DNA from: Carettochelys insculpta
Taxonomy: Eukaryota > Chordata > Testudines > Carettochelyidae
Assembly (NCBI RefSeq): GCF_033958435.1
Contig: NC_134152.1
Location: 21,364,001 to 21,428,000, forward strand
DNA: 64,000 bases
Direction of reading: 5' to 3'
In this document: positions 11,301-23,300 of the stretch, piece after piece
Numbering within the stretch: the first letter of the stretch is position 1
Layout: every line of letters begins with the position of its first letter
Position numbers and translations under genes: made by a program
Notes under the pieces: generated by a model
The model's input: the letters and a program-made list of their open reading frames with translations, nothing else
Databases searched by the model: none
Told to the model about the DNA's origin: nothing

Positions 11301-14300
11301 AATAACCATATTTTACCCATACTTTTCTGCCATTTTTATCTGTTGCAACATCCTGGAAACATTCCTAAACAGAAAAACAATAAACTCTTTCATATCCAGC
11401 AGCCACAGGTTGCTGAATATTCAGATATCTGGGTAACAGAGAGGTATGCCTAGGAAGCATAACACTAAAGAAAACAAGACTTAGATATTAAGAAACAAAC
11501 AAATATATGCGGAGTACTTTATTTACCAACAGTAGTAGTATTGTGCATAATAAACATATTGTATTTGTACTTACTCTCACTATATTTATGGAAAACACAA
11601 CTAAAGTTTACTTTCAAAACAAAAAAGCAGTCCAGTGGCACTTTAAAGACAAACAAATAATTTATTAGCTGATGAGCTTTTGTGGGACAGACCCACTTCT
11701 TCAGATCATAGCCGTACCAGAACAGACTCAATATTTAAGGCACAGAGAACCAAAAATAGTAATCAAGGTTGACAAATCAGAAAAATATTATCAAGGTGAG
11801 CAAATCAGAGAGTAGAGGGGCAGGAGGGCGAGGGGAGTCAAGAATTAGATTAAGCCAAGTATGCAAAAGAGCCCCTATAATGACCTAAAAAACCCCTCCC
11901 GGTTCAAACCACGTGTTAATGTATCAAACCTTGATTGCTATTTTTGGTTCTCTGTGCCTTAAATATTGAGTCTCTTCTGGTATGGCTATGATCTGAAGAA
12001 GTAGGTCTGTTCCACAAAAGCTCGTCACCTAATACATTATTTTGTTAGTCTTTAAAGTGCTACTGGACTGCTTTTTTGTTCTGATAGTATATAGACTAGC
12101 ACAGCTTTCTCTCTGTTAAAATTTACTTATGGTTAAGTATCAGAGGGGTAGCCATGTTAGTCTGTCTGCAAAAATGAGAAGCCCTGTAGCACCTTATAGA
12201 CTAACAGATTTTTTGGAGCATAAGCTTTCGTGGGCAAAGACCTTCATCAAATGCATGTAGTGGCGATTCCATAGGCAGGTCTAATTATACAGGCTCATGA
12301 AAAGGAAGGAGTCCCAGTCAAGAGGAAGGCCAGAGTTGACAAGATCAATTCAGACAGGGAGGATGTGGCCCACTTATGGTTAAAATGCTGGTTATGTGAA
12401 AATGCTGGATAATAGAATGCAGGATATGATCAGCACCCTCAAGCATAACTTTACAAATTGTAAATTTGAAGCTACTCTTTGATTGTATACAAGAAATCCT
12501 AAATTATGTGAAAGAAAATTACAGAGCATCTAGCTGCTATGAAGGCAGGCCTGCTAAAATCACTACAATAACAAAGTCATGCTATGAAAAAGCAAAAAAC
12601 AAATATAATAAAGAAAATTCCCGTTTTAATATTTTAGGGAAAAACCCTGAAAAGAATTAGGAAAGACATGAGCCATTTTGTTGTTTTTACTAAAGTTTCT
12701 CTGAAGGAGACAACAGAGTTGCATGAAAAATGCAATAATGTGTAGTTTGTTTGTTTGTTTGTTTTGAAGGATTTTGCAGCTGACAGACATTACCATGTCT
12801 TAGTAAGGAGAATAAAAAGGTAATGTATGAAACACAGTGAATTCTGCTAAGCATTTGTCTTGGGCTGGGCCATATGCATCAGTGGTGCAATACACTACTA
12901 CAGAGCAAACCGGCATATGACTCCTAAGCCACTGGAGCTTGGCCACATCTACAAAAGCTGCTTTTGCCGGAAAAACGGCAGAGTGTCTACGTGGCAAATG
13001 GGCTTTGTCAACAGTTTGTCAACAAAACCTGGCACATCTGCCGGCTGCATTGTACCTCTCCCCATTCAGGTATAACACCTCTCTCAACTGTTCTGTGGAC
13101 AAAACAGCTATGTAGACACTCTGGGGCCCTTTTGTTGACAGACAGGTCTTCCAATTCACCAGGCAGCCCTGTTTTGCAGAGCTTCCCATCAGCTGTTGTG
13201 TCGAGAGAGGGCCGGGCAATCTGATTGCTCTCTGTTGACAGAGTTGGATTGCACTTTCAATCTGCTTTTATGTGTAGATGCAGTCTGTCAACAAGTTTTG
13301 CAGGGAAATCCTTTCCGACAGTGACTTCTGTCAACAGGCTTCTCGTGTAGACGTAGCCCTTGAGTATGTGGTGGGAGTAAGTAGCCAAGAAAGTCAGCTT
13401 GAGTTTCCATTCTCCAGATGGATCTCTCTGACTTATAGATAGATGGAGTAGAAGGGCCACTGAGTTGTCCTGTTAGGTGGAAGAGGAATATTGTAATGGT
13501 GACTGTTGAGACACTTGAGAAGTGTATGAAGGAAAGGGTGAGCACAGAATGACTAGGTGGGAGAAAATCTGAAAACTGCATGGAAGAAACTGGTACTGCT
13601 TTTTAGAGCATAATTCGCTCATGAACCGAAGCTCCAAGCTTCCTGCAAGCGGGAAATGGGCTGGCACTCTCTGTGTAAAAGGGCAAAAGAGGCAACATGG
13701 ATCATCTGGTATAGTAGGGGATGGAGAGCCTTTTTTCAGGTCACAGGCTACTGGCCCACAGAAAAATCATTTGGCCAATCATAGTGGCAGGGAGAGAGCC
13801 TTTCCATGCAGTGCTGTACTGCTATCCCTCAGCTGAGGGAGAGGAAGCAGCAGTGGCCTGGCATGAGTGCAGAACACCCAGCTCTCCCACGCCCAGGCCT
13901 CATAGCACCCATCATCCATGTTCAGTAGGGGGTGGGTGGGCAGCAGAGCTGGGGACTGAGGCTGAGGGCATCTGATGCTGACCTGCCTCCGCTGAGATCC
14001 ACAGATACTCCAGGTCTAGGTCTGAGAGTGAGGTACCTTCAGCTGGGGGAGGGAGTAGCAGCAATGCACAGAGACGCTTCCTTGCACTGCTAGGCAGAGC
14101 CAGTAGGCTGGATCTGCCCCCAGCTTGCCTGATTCCAGCTTACAAGGCTGTGGGCTGGATGCTGGGAAGGTAGATCTAGACCGCGGGGCAGAGGTTCCCC
14201 AGCTGTGATGTACAGAAATACAAAACAGACCACTCTTCATAAGGATCAAGCAAGAGCTGGGCTTTTCCTATTTTCTCCCAAAAGAAACATACATATAAAA

Positions 14301-17300
14301 GTAATCTCTTAAAACACAGCACAGAAATCCAGTTTATAACTCCAGGTAAAACAATTTTTTTCCATAGCTGTAATTCTCTTAATGAAACAAACACTACTGA
14401 GAAGCTAATAATTTCATACCACAGCATCAAACTATTCCACATACAAATCTTTGCCTAAGATCTTATAGAATATTCTAATGCATTTCACCATATTCACAGC
14501 AGCTTATTTACATTCGTGATATTCACAAACACCAGTGATATATTATGTCTCATGCAATATATTATTTTCTTTCATCACAGGTTAAAGAACATTTTTTTTG
14601 TTTTTACTAGAACAAAGAAGTTGCGCAGTTTCCCTTCCAGACTACCTCAGCTTCCTCCCCCTATATATCACAAGATGAAGTCATGAGGCTCATTTAGTCA
14701 GCTTCAAAGCTAATTGTTGAAGCTGTAAGTAATACAGAACTCACTGCTTTAATCAGTAAAGAGGTAACAGAACATTTTTCCACTCTTGCACTTTAACAAG
14801 TTTTCCATAAATTGCAATGATAAAGGATCAGATTTTGCACTCTGACTGTAAATGCACAGTACAGGTTGAAACACCAAAATCTGGGATTCTCTCATCCAGC
14901 TGCCAGACCACAAATATTCGAGGACCATAGAATCCCGGGGCTGGGAGGGAGAGGAGAGAGAGAGTAGAGAGAGCTCAATTAACCACCAGAGCCCATGGTA
15001 GGACAGCCACAGCAGGGCTGGTGGCAAAGGGAGGCCAGCAGCAGCCAGGCAGCCTAGGCTGGGAGCAGCAGTGAACTTGCCTTGCCCCAGGATAGGTGGC
15101 CAGACTGGAAAGCCAGCAGCCCAGGGAGTGGCGGCTTGCTGCAGCTCATGGCCAGTGCCAGGAAGGAAGCTACAGCCAGGGGAAGCTGCAGCTGGGCGGA
15201 AAGTTGTGGTCCAGGGAAGCCACGTCTGGACCTGGGCAGGAAGCTGCGGCCCAGAGAAGCCACAACTGGGGCTGGGAAGCTGGTGGACAGGAAATAGCAG
15301 CTGCGACTGGGGATCCTGGAGGGGTCAGGTGACAGCTGGGAGGGGAGCCCAGGAGCAGGGTTTGGAATGCCAGTATGGGGGTACTGACATACCCTGGTCC
15401 AGCAAAATCCTTGGTCAGGTGCCAAGGGTGCTAGACCAGGGAGTTTCAACTTGTAGCTGCTTTAACTTTGATAGAATTATTGTGGATAAACAGGTTGAAC
15501 CTCTGAAATCCTGGACTCCTCTGATCTAGCAACATCTGGACCAGAGGGCCCTGGCAGCTGATCGTGGGGGCCAGCTGAGTCCAGTGGCTAGGCGCCTCAG
15601 TCTGGGCTGGACAGCCACAGCTGACAACAGGAGGACTGGCAGTGGCCTGGGAAGCTGGGGATGAGAATCTGGGAGAATGGTGACCGGGAAGCCAGTGCCC
15701 TGCACCCCTGGCACAGTGGCCAGGAAGCAGTTGGGGCTGTGGCAACGGGGCCAAGAAGCTGGCAAAGAGCCAATGGGCTGCAGCAGCCAGGAAGCTGGTG
15801 AGGAGCCAGTGGGCTGTAGCGGCCAGGGAGCTGGCAGGCCATGGTGACGAGAGAGTAGTCAGGGCCACACTGGCCAGGGAGCTAGTGGGAAGGCAACCAT
15901 GGCTGGCCAGGAATTTGGCTGGGCTGGGAAGCCGGCCAGGGAGCGGGTGGGAAGTCATCTGTGAAGTGGTTGGCTGTGACAGCCGGCGAGATGGTGGGGC
16001 CAGGGAGCTGATGGACTGCGGTGGATGAGGAGCCAGTGGGAAGACAGCCAGGGAGTGGTGGAGTGGTAGTGGCTGGGGACAGGAAACTGCAAACAGGGTC
16101 CTGAAGCTGGCACCTGGGGCTGGGGAGTGGGGCTGGGAACAGGAATCCATCAGCCCATGGCCAGGCCAGGAAGCTGTCAGTGGGGTCCAGGGCTGGGAAG
16201 CTGGTGGTCCAACAGCTAGGGCTAGGGAGCAGGGGCCAGGAACTGAAAGCCCAGCAGGCAGGGCCATGGAGCTGCTGTTGGGGAAGCAGCTGGGGCTGGC
16301 AGCTGGCAGCCAGGAGGGGAACCTGGAGAACATTGACCTCCCCTTATCGAGCAAAATTCCTGGTCCAGGACAGTTCAGGTCTCAAGGGAGCCAGACCACT
16401 GAGTTACATCTTGTATAACCATGTTACTTAGAGTCAGAATTTAGCAAAGTCTTCTGCTGTTTCAAACAATTGTGTCAGACTACTGCCTCTTGGAAACACT
16501 TATGACCTTCCACTCCCTGCAATGAACTAGACTAGTTGGACAGGTGCCATCCTATCATGGGGGAAAAAGAATTGTCAGCTTGCATCAAAATCAAGAAATC
16601 GCCAAAGAAATTTAATATGGAGGCCGTGTCTACACTTACAAAAAACTTCGAAATGGCCATACTAATGGCCAAATCGAAGAATACTAATGAGGCACTGAAA
16701 AGAATGTTCAGCACCTCATTAGCATTCCGCCAAGTGCCATGGTTCGCTTGCCCGCGGCTCGTCTACGGGAGGGGTCTATTTAAAAGGACCCTGCCAACTT
16801 CGAAATCCCCTTATTCCTATCAGCTGATTTCGATGTTGGCAGGGCCGTTTCAAAAAGGACCTCCCATGTAGACGCTCTGCAGGTGAGTGAACCACAGCAC
16901 TTTCAAAGTGCCGTGGCCGGCGGCATGTTAATGAGGCGCTGAATATTCTTTTCAGTGCCTCATTAGTATTCTTCAATTTGGCCATTAGCATGGCCATTTC
17001 AAAGTTTTTTGTTAAGTGTAGACGTAGCCATAGAGTTACCCAAAGATACACTCTTTCACGATAAATAACAAGCAGTCCCGTGGCACCTTAGAGACTAACA
17101 AGTTCAGATAGAGAAGTGGGTTTTGCACACGAAAACTCACGACCTAGAAATTTGTCAGTCTGTAAGGTGCCACAGGACAGCTTGCTATTGTGAAGCTACC
17201 AACTACCATGACTACCCCACTTTTATGATAAATAAACCTCTCCAACCCTGATTCTCAGATCCATACTACTACCAAATTCCAGAAACGCAACACTCTGGAG

Positions 17301-20300
17301 TTACAGCTTATTTTAAAAAAACCACTATAAAATTATAGCAGTTCTTTTGTCTCTGGACAATATTTCAAGTCAAATCGTGCTTGTACATTTATACAGCAAT
17401 AGACACAAACCCACACTTCTCAAACACAGGGTTGATAAAAGTCTGTTGAAATGAATCGTGAGTTTTTCAGCTGATTTAATGAATTTTGGATCAGGCCAAT
17501 ATGTATACAATATATCTAACTCAGTGACCTGTTTCTGAGGTGCTGACATTTGAAGCCTGCACTTCATCAATGAGTTCATTTATTTAACTGCATAAGGTGA
17601 AGCACTCATATGTGGAACTTGTGACTGTAAGACATGTTCCCATCAAACAGACTGAGCAATGTAGAATGTTTTTGTATATACAGTAAGCTCTTTCATACCC
17701 GGTAGTCCCCCAGGACCGGGAAGTTGCCAGATATTCAAATATTCTCGATAATAGAGAGATATATCTAGCAATGCATAACACTAAAGCAAAACAAGATTAG
17801 ATATTAAGAAACAAACAAATGTATGCAGAGTACTTTATTTACCAGCAACAGTAATACTGTACACTGTCAACATTTGCTGTATTTATTTGTATTTACTTTC
17901 ACTATACTGTAAATGTCACTATATGGATAATGTAACTTAAATTTACTTATGGTTACAAGTCTGGTTATTTGAGGATTCCAAATGGTGGAATGCCAGATAT
18001 GAAAGAGTTTACTGTATGTAGTAGAGAGGCGCTAATTATTATTTGTCTGTGTGGTTAGGATTAGTTGTGTATATCTGACTCATTTCCCTGCCACTGCAGA
18101 GGCCTCAGGAACTGGTGCACCATGGCCCCTCCCATTCTCACCCTGTGGCAAATAGACTCAGACTGGAAGGGTGCTCAGTATGTATCTAGTCCAGTTTCCT
18201 GCATTCAAGGCAGGACTAAGAAATAACTGGAACATCCCAGACAGGTGTTTGTCTAACCTACTCTTAAAAAATCTCCAATGATGGAGACTCCACAACCTCC
18301 CTAAACAATTTGTTCCAGTGCTCAACTACCTTGACATTTAGGAGGTTTTTCCTAATGCCCAAACTAGCCCTTCTTTGCCATAATTGAACCCCATTGCTTC
18401 TTATCCTATTTTGTAACAAATTTTCTCCTTCCCTCTCATAATAACCTTTTGTGTACTTGAAAAACTGATATGTCCAGCCTCAGTCTTCTCCAGGCTAAAC
18501 AAACACAGGGTTTTTTCCCAACCTTCCCTCATAACTCATGTTTTCTAGACCTTTAATAATTTTTGTTGCTTTCCTCTGGACTTTGTCCAGTTTGTCCACA
18601 TCTTTTCTGAAATGTGGCACATAGAATTGGATAAAAAACTCCAACTGGGGCCCTGTCATTGTGGAGCAGAGCAGAAGAATTACTTCTCTTGTCTTACTTA
18701 CAGCACTCCTGATGGTACATCCGACTGATTTTCACCTTTTTAGCAACAGTGCTACATGGTTGACTCATTTAGTTTGTGGTCCGTTATAACTCCCAGAACC
18801 CCTTTGCACAGTACTCCTTCCTAGGCAGCCATGTTAGACTGGTAGATTCACAAACAACAAGCAGTCCTGTAGCAATTTAAAGAGTAACAAATTTATTAGT
18901 TCATAAGCATTTTGAGTAATAGATAACATGGAAGCCTTAGAAGAGGAAAAGTGTTTAATATTATTGTTGCTCTTGCTGACTATAAAATTAATGGAGAATT
19001 ATTTATGAACTAATAGCTTGTCTGTAGGAAACTCTGTGTAAAGATTTTATCAATATAATTACACTTATCTTCTGCTCAGACTTATGAAATATGTTCAGAG
19101 GAAATAAAGAAGCCAGACTGTGCCCCGTGCCAGAAGAGGAAAGAAGCTAAAAATACTCAAAGATTGGACCATTGTGGCAAGCAGCAAACACCTCCCACTG
19201 TGATCTCTCCAGGTCCCCAGGAATATGAAACTAAAAGGTGTGAGAAAAGTTCAGAGGGATTTTCAGCAGCACAGTTGAGTGAAATTGTTGGGCTATAATT
19301 TTCTACTCTGGCTTTTTACACTGGTTTACAGCACTTTCATCACATTCTAGAGGATCAGACTGGAAGTCTGTATCAGATGTCAGAGCAGGATTTCTTCATA
19401 TTTTTCTCATTTTTAAAAAGTTAGCTGAACTTTATCTGTTTAATTACCCTCTTTGTGTTATCAGACTACGACAGTTGTGCCTCCCAAGCAACTGGAAGAA
19501 AAATATTTGCAATATTTTCTTTGAGATTCTTATAAACAATACAGAGGCCAGCTGCAGAAGGTCAGCATTACTGAGAGCGACTTCTCAAAACCATAAGTCT
19601 TTCCAAACATGGTAGATTATGTCAAATGTAATGTAGAGGATTGAAAGTTGTCTCTTATTCAAAGTTTTAGAGGCCCAAACTTTTTTATATCAAGTATGTG
19701 TAAGAGCGAATCTTTATGTAGTTCCCAGTGCCTCCTTTTTGAAACAAGTTAACTTCTATATTAGCAGGTCTGAAAGATAAGCTTGTATGTTTCAACTGCT
19801 CAGTGTCTGACCCGACTTGCTCAAGCGAAACAGATCGTTCCTCTTTCTAAAACATGGTCTGATATTCTGACTTCATGTCACAGATGCCAAAATTACTTCG
19901 AGACAAATCATGCCTTGAGGCAATGACTGCATATTGATCAAATCCTCGTGGTTGCAAACAGCACAGCGGTGGCACTTTAGCTTACAGAAGTTGTGCAAAC
20001 AAAATGGAGGAACCTAGGCAGCAGAAACACAGTTATGACAAACTGTTTGCTGTAGATGCAATTATGACTTTGTTGCATGAATAGTTTTTAGGTTTTATTG
20101 CAATGGGGCATGTCATCAAAAAAATTCAGAATGGAATTAGACACCAACAGGGATTTAAAAGAGCTTGTCCTATATAGGCCCTATATTTCACATACCTTGG
20201 TATATTAGTAATAAATGTCCACTTGTTTCTGGGTTGGTTTTTTTTTGTGTCATTCCTGGCTGGAGTCTCCTTTCATTTTGACCAATTGTGAATCAATGTA

Positions 20301-23300
20301 AATCCACTGACATCCTTGGAACTATACCTGTTTACATGGGAATCAAGAGAGAAGCAGGTTTGTAACATTAAATAATTGATGTTAAAACACATACTTAATA
20401 TAGGACCTATACATACATGGGACAAAGCTTTGCATGCCTGGTCTGACCTCATACGGTGCATGAGTGGGATATATTTATACAATTGTTGGGATGTACAGAA
20501 ATCACTGGGATTATTAAATTATTCAGTGACTCAGGACATTTACTACCATAGTAGAGGTTGGACCTCCCTGGTTCAGCACCCTGGGGACCAAAGTCTTCCT
20601 GTATGCGGGAGTTTGCCAGACCAGAGGAGATCAGGCCACTCTAAGCTACTCACTCCAGCCAGCAGGGCTCCTTACCCCCAGCAGCTCCCCACCTGGGGCA
20701 GCTCTGTGACCCTAGCAACCAAGGCTCCCTGCCCAGGGCTGGCAGTGGCTACATCCCCAACCAGTGGGGCTGCCTACCAGACCGGCTGAGCCCCACAGCC
20801 CCTAGCAACCTCTGTGGCTGGGGCTCCCTCATCCAGCAACTTCCGTGGTCTTCCCGGACCACAGATGTTGCCAGACCAGAGAGTCCCAGATAAGAGGTTC
20901 AACCTGTACAGTGAAACCTAATTTATCAAAACTGTCATTACCTGGGGAAAATTTAATAAGGACATTTCTCATGATGTAGAGTCCCTCCCTGTCCAAACAC
21001 CCATTTACTGAAATACTCTCAGGTCCACAAATTTTTTGGCTGAATTGTATTTGTATATGCAATTTGTGATGCATTGTGTCTAATTCAAGCCTTGTTTGGA
21101 ACTTTTTCTTTCCTCTTTGACAGTAGCAGAGAGATGCACTATTTGACCTGATCAAGTCAGCAAATTACTGCTATTCATCCTGCTGTACAGTATGGTCTCA
21201 GAGAATGCGAACTCAGAGTACGCGACCCCGCTCTTACGAGTCTGACCCCAATTCCTGTAGTAAACCCTGCACTGTGATTTCCAATTCTTAACTTGCTCCC
21301 GCCGCCCTGGCTCAACACACCTGGTTCTGCACGGCCCCAGCTCAGCACCCCCCGCTCTGCTCACCACAGGCACATAGCTCTTGCTTACCCCACACCCCCA
21401 CCTCTGGCTCTAGCTCACCACCCCTCAGGTGTGGCTCCAGCTCAACCTCCCTGGTCCCGATTCAGCACCCTGCCAGTTCATCACCCGTGTGCAGCTCTGG
21501 CTCACCCCGTATGCTCATGCCTAGCTTTGGCTCATCAATCCCCACGCCCTGCCCCCGTTTAAACTGCCCATGGTGGTTCAAACCCCTCACACACAGCTCC
21601 GGTTCCATCCTCCCTCCCCGGTTTAAGCCGCATGCACGCAGCTCTGGTTCAAGTTGCCTGCCCCCACCCCCCTGTGGCTCTGATTCAACACCCCCACGCC
21701 CCACTTCAACCCCACGGCTAGCTCACCACCCATGCCTCGCTTTGGTTCTGGCTCAACCCCCCCCTCCCCCCAGGGGCCCGACTCACCACCATCACGCACA
21801 GCTCCAGCTCAATTTCACCCCTCTGCAGCCCTAACCCACCCCAGGCTTAGCCACCCACCCCCCACACCTCCTACGGCTCCAACCCACCGCCAGACTTAAC
21901 CCTCCCCAGCTGCCCCTCCAACCCAGGACTTACCTTTCTGCTGCTTCCCCTGCTGCAGAACATGTGTTCTGCCAGGGAAAAAGCCGGACCTCCACTTACA
22001 CGAAATCTGGGTTTATGCGAGGGCATGCAGAACAGAACCCTCATGTACTGAGACCTTACTGTAATTCCTAGTCACAGAAATTGAAATCAGTCTAGTCTGA
22101 CTGTATAAAAATAATATCCTTAATGAGATTTTGATTTTAGGAAAACAAGTTTCTGAATGGAATGCACAGAACCAAGCTTACCCTCCCAAAACTACGGGAG
22201 TTATTGTTCCTTTCCACAGACTGGGAAATAGCACGCAAATTGCCTGTTTTTTGTTATGCAGTGTATTGTAACTACAATGCAGAGCAATCAGATAAAACAC
22301 AAAACCTAATAATAGAAGTTCTTGTATGTAATGACTTCTTTCTTAATAAAGTCATTGACAGTCAATGTACAGTACTGCATAAAGGAGAGACAGTCTGATA
22401 TGGAGAATAGGTACATTAGAAAAGATTGGAAAAATAATGAATAAGACTATAAATCTCAGTAAGTACTAAAAAGTCATCTTGATTTTGTTTGAAAGAGTTA
22501 TTTTGTGTGTCTCACAGCACTGATTTATTCTCTTTTAAAAGTACCCAGGAAATTAACAAATTGGAAGATTCAAATGCTGACTTTATCCAAGAAGATTCAA
22601 GGAATGATTATGGAAAAAGTAAGTTGCACTTTTAATACATTTTTCATTTTTTTTTCCACCAAATCTTATAAAAGAGCAGTTGCTTGCAGTGAAAAATCTT
22701 TTAAAGAATAACCAAAGTAAGCCATTTGTAAATGCATGGCTGATTCCTGGATTCTTATCAGGAGGACTAAGTTATTATAGCAGTTGGTCTTAAAAGAAAG
22801 GTACTGCAATTGTTTCTAAACACAATTGCAAGTTTGCAAATGATTACGGGGTTTTTTAGGTGTTCTTTTCATACAACTGCTGTTAAAACAATAAACACAA
22901 GAGGTGCAGGATCTGCCCCAAATGAGCAAGTGAGGAAAAGAACTTTTTTTTTTTTTTTTTTAAATTTTGTGGCGTCTCTATCCACAGCTGGAGGCACACT
23001 GCCAGATGCTGTGTGAACAGACACCTACTTGCTCTGCTTGAACTAGTGCACTACAAAATAGCAGAGTGGACATGGTGGCATGAGCAGCAACTCGGGCTAG
23101 CCTCTGGAGTACAATCTTGCCTAGCCCCCTGGGTACATATTCAGGTTGCTACCCTTAGGCTATGTCTACACTACAAACTCAAGTTGAGTTTACTGAAGTG
23201 GACTTTATACTACTAGCTTTCATAAAGTCCATGGTGAGTGTCCACACATGTTTAGAAAATTGACAAAGTGTGTCCCCATTACCTGTGCTAAGTTTAAGTG

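Larger units (their letters stand above)
11378..12430 (+). mobile_element. Tigger-like MITE (family B) split by two SINE-type insertions
   Basis: The outer parts (11378-11613, 12118-12136, 12372-12430) match the intact copy at 17681-18014 in order. The start is TAAACTCTTTCATATCC and the middle is GAGTACTTTATTTACCA. The insertions at 11614-12117 and 12137-12371 account for the extra length. Confidence 0.8.

Noticed and set aside
11895..11910. GGTTCAAACC, similar to a tRNA B box
   Set aside because: There is no matching A box at the right distance and no cloverleaf. It lies within the composite element.
15446..16354. 302-codon minus-strand open frame
   Set aside because: It lies inside the GC-rich minisatellite of a Tigger-like MITE. 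The repetitive Leu/Pro/Ser content comes from the repeat units.
22141..22267. Possible extra exon of the unrecognised gene reading KQVSEWNAQNQAYPPKTTGV
   Set aside because: The frame is open and an acceptor (TTTTAG) precedes it, but it needs a phase-1 donor upstream, whereas the 19237 exon ends in phase 2. Its own donor is weak. The gene joins better without it.
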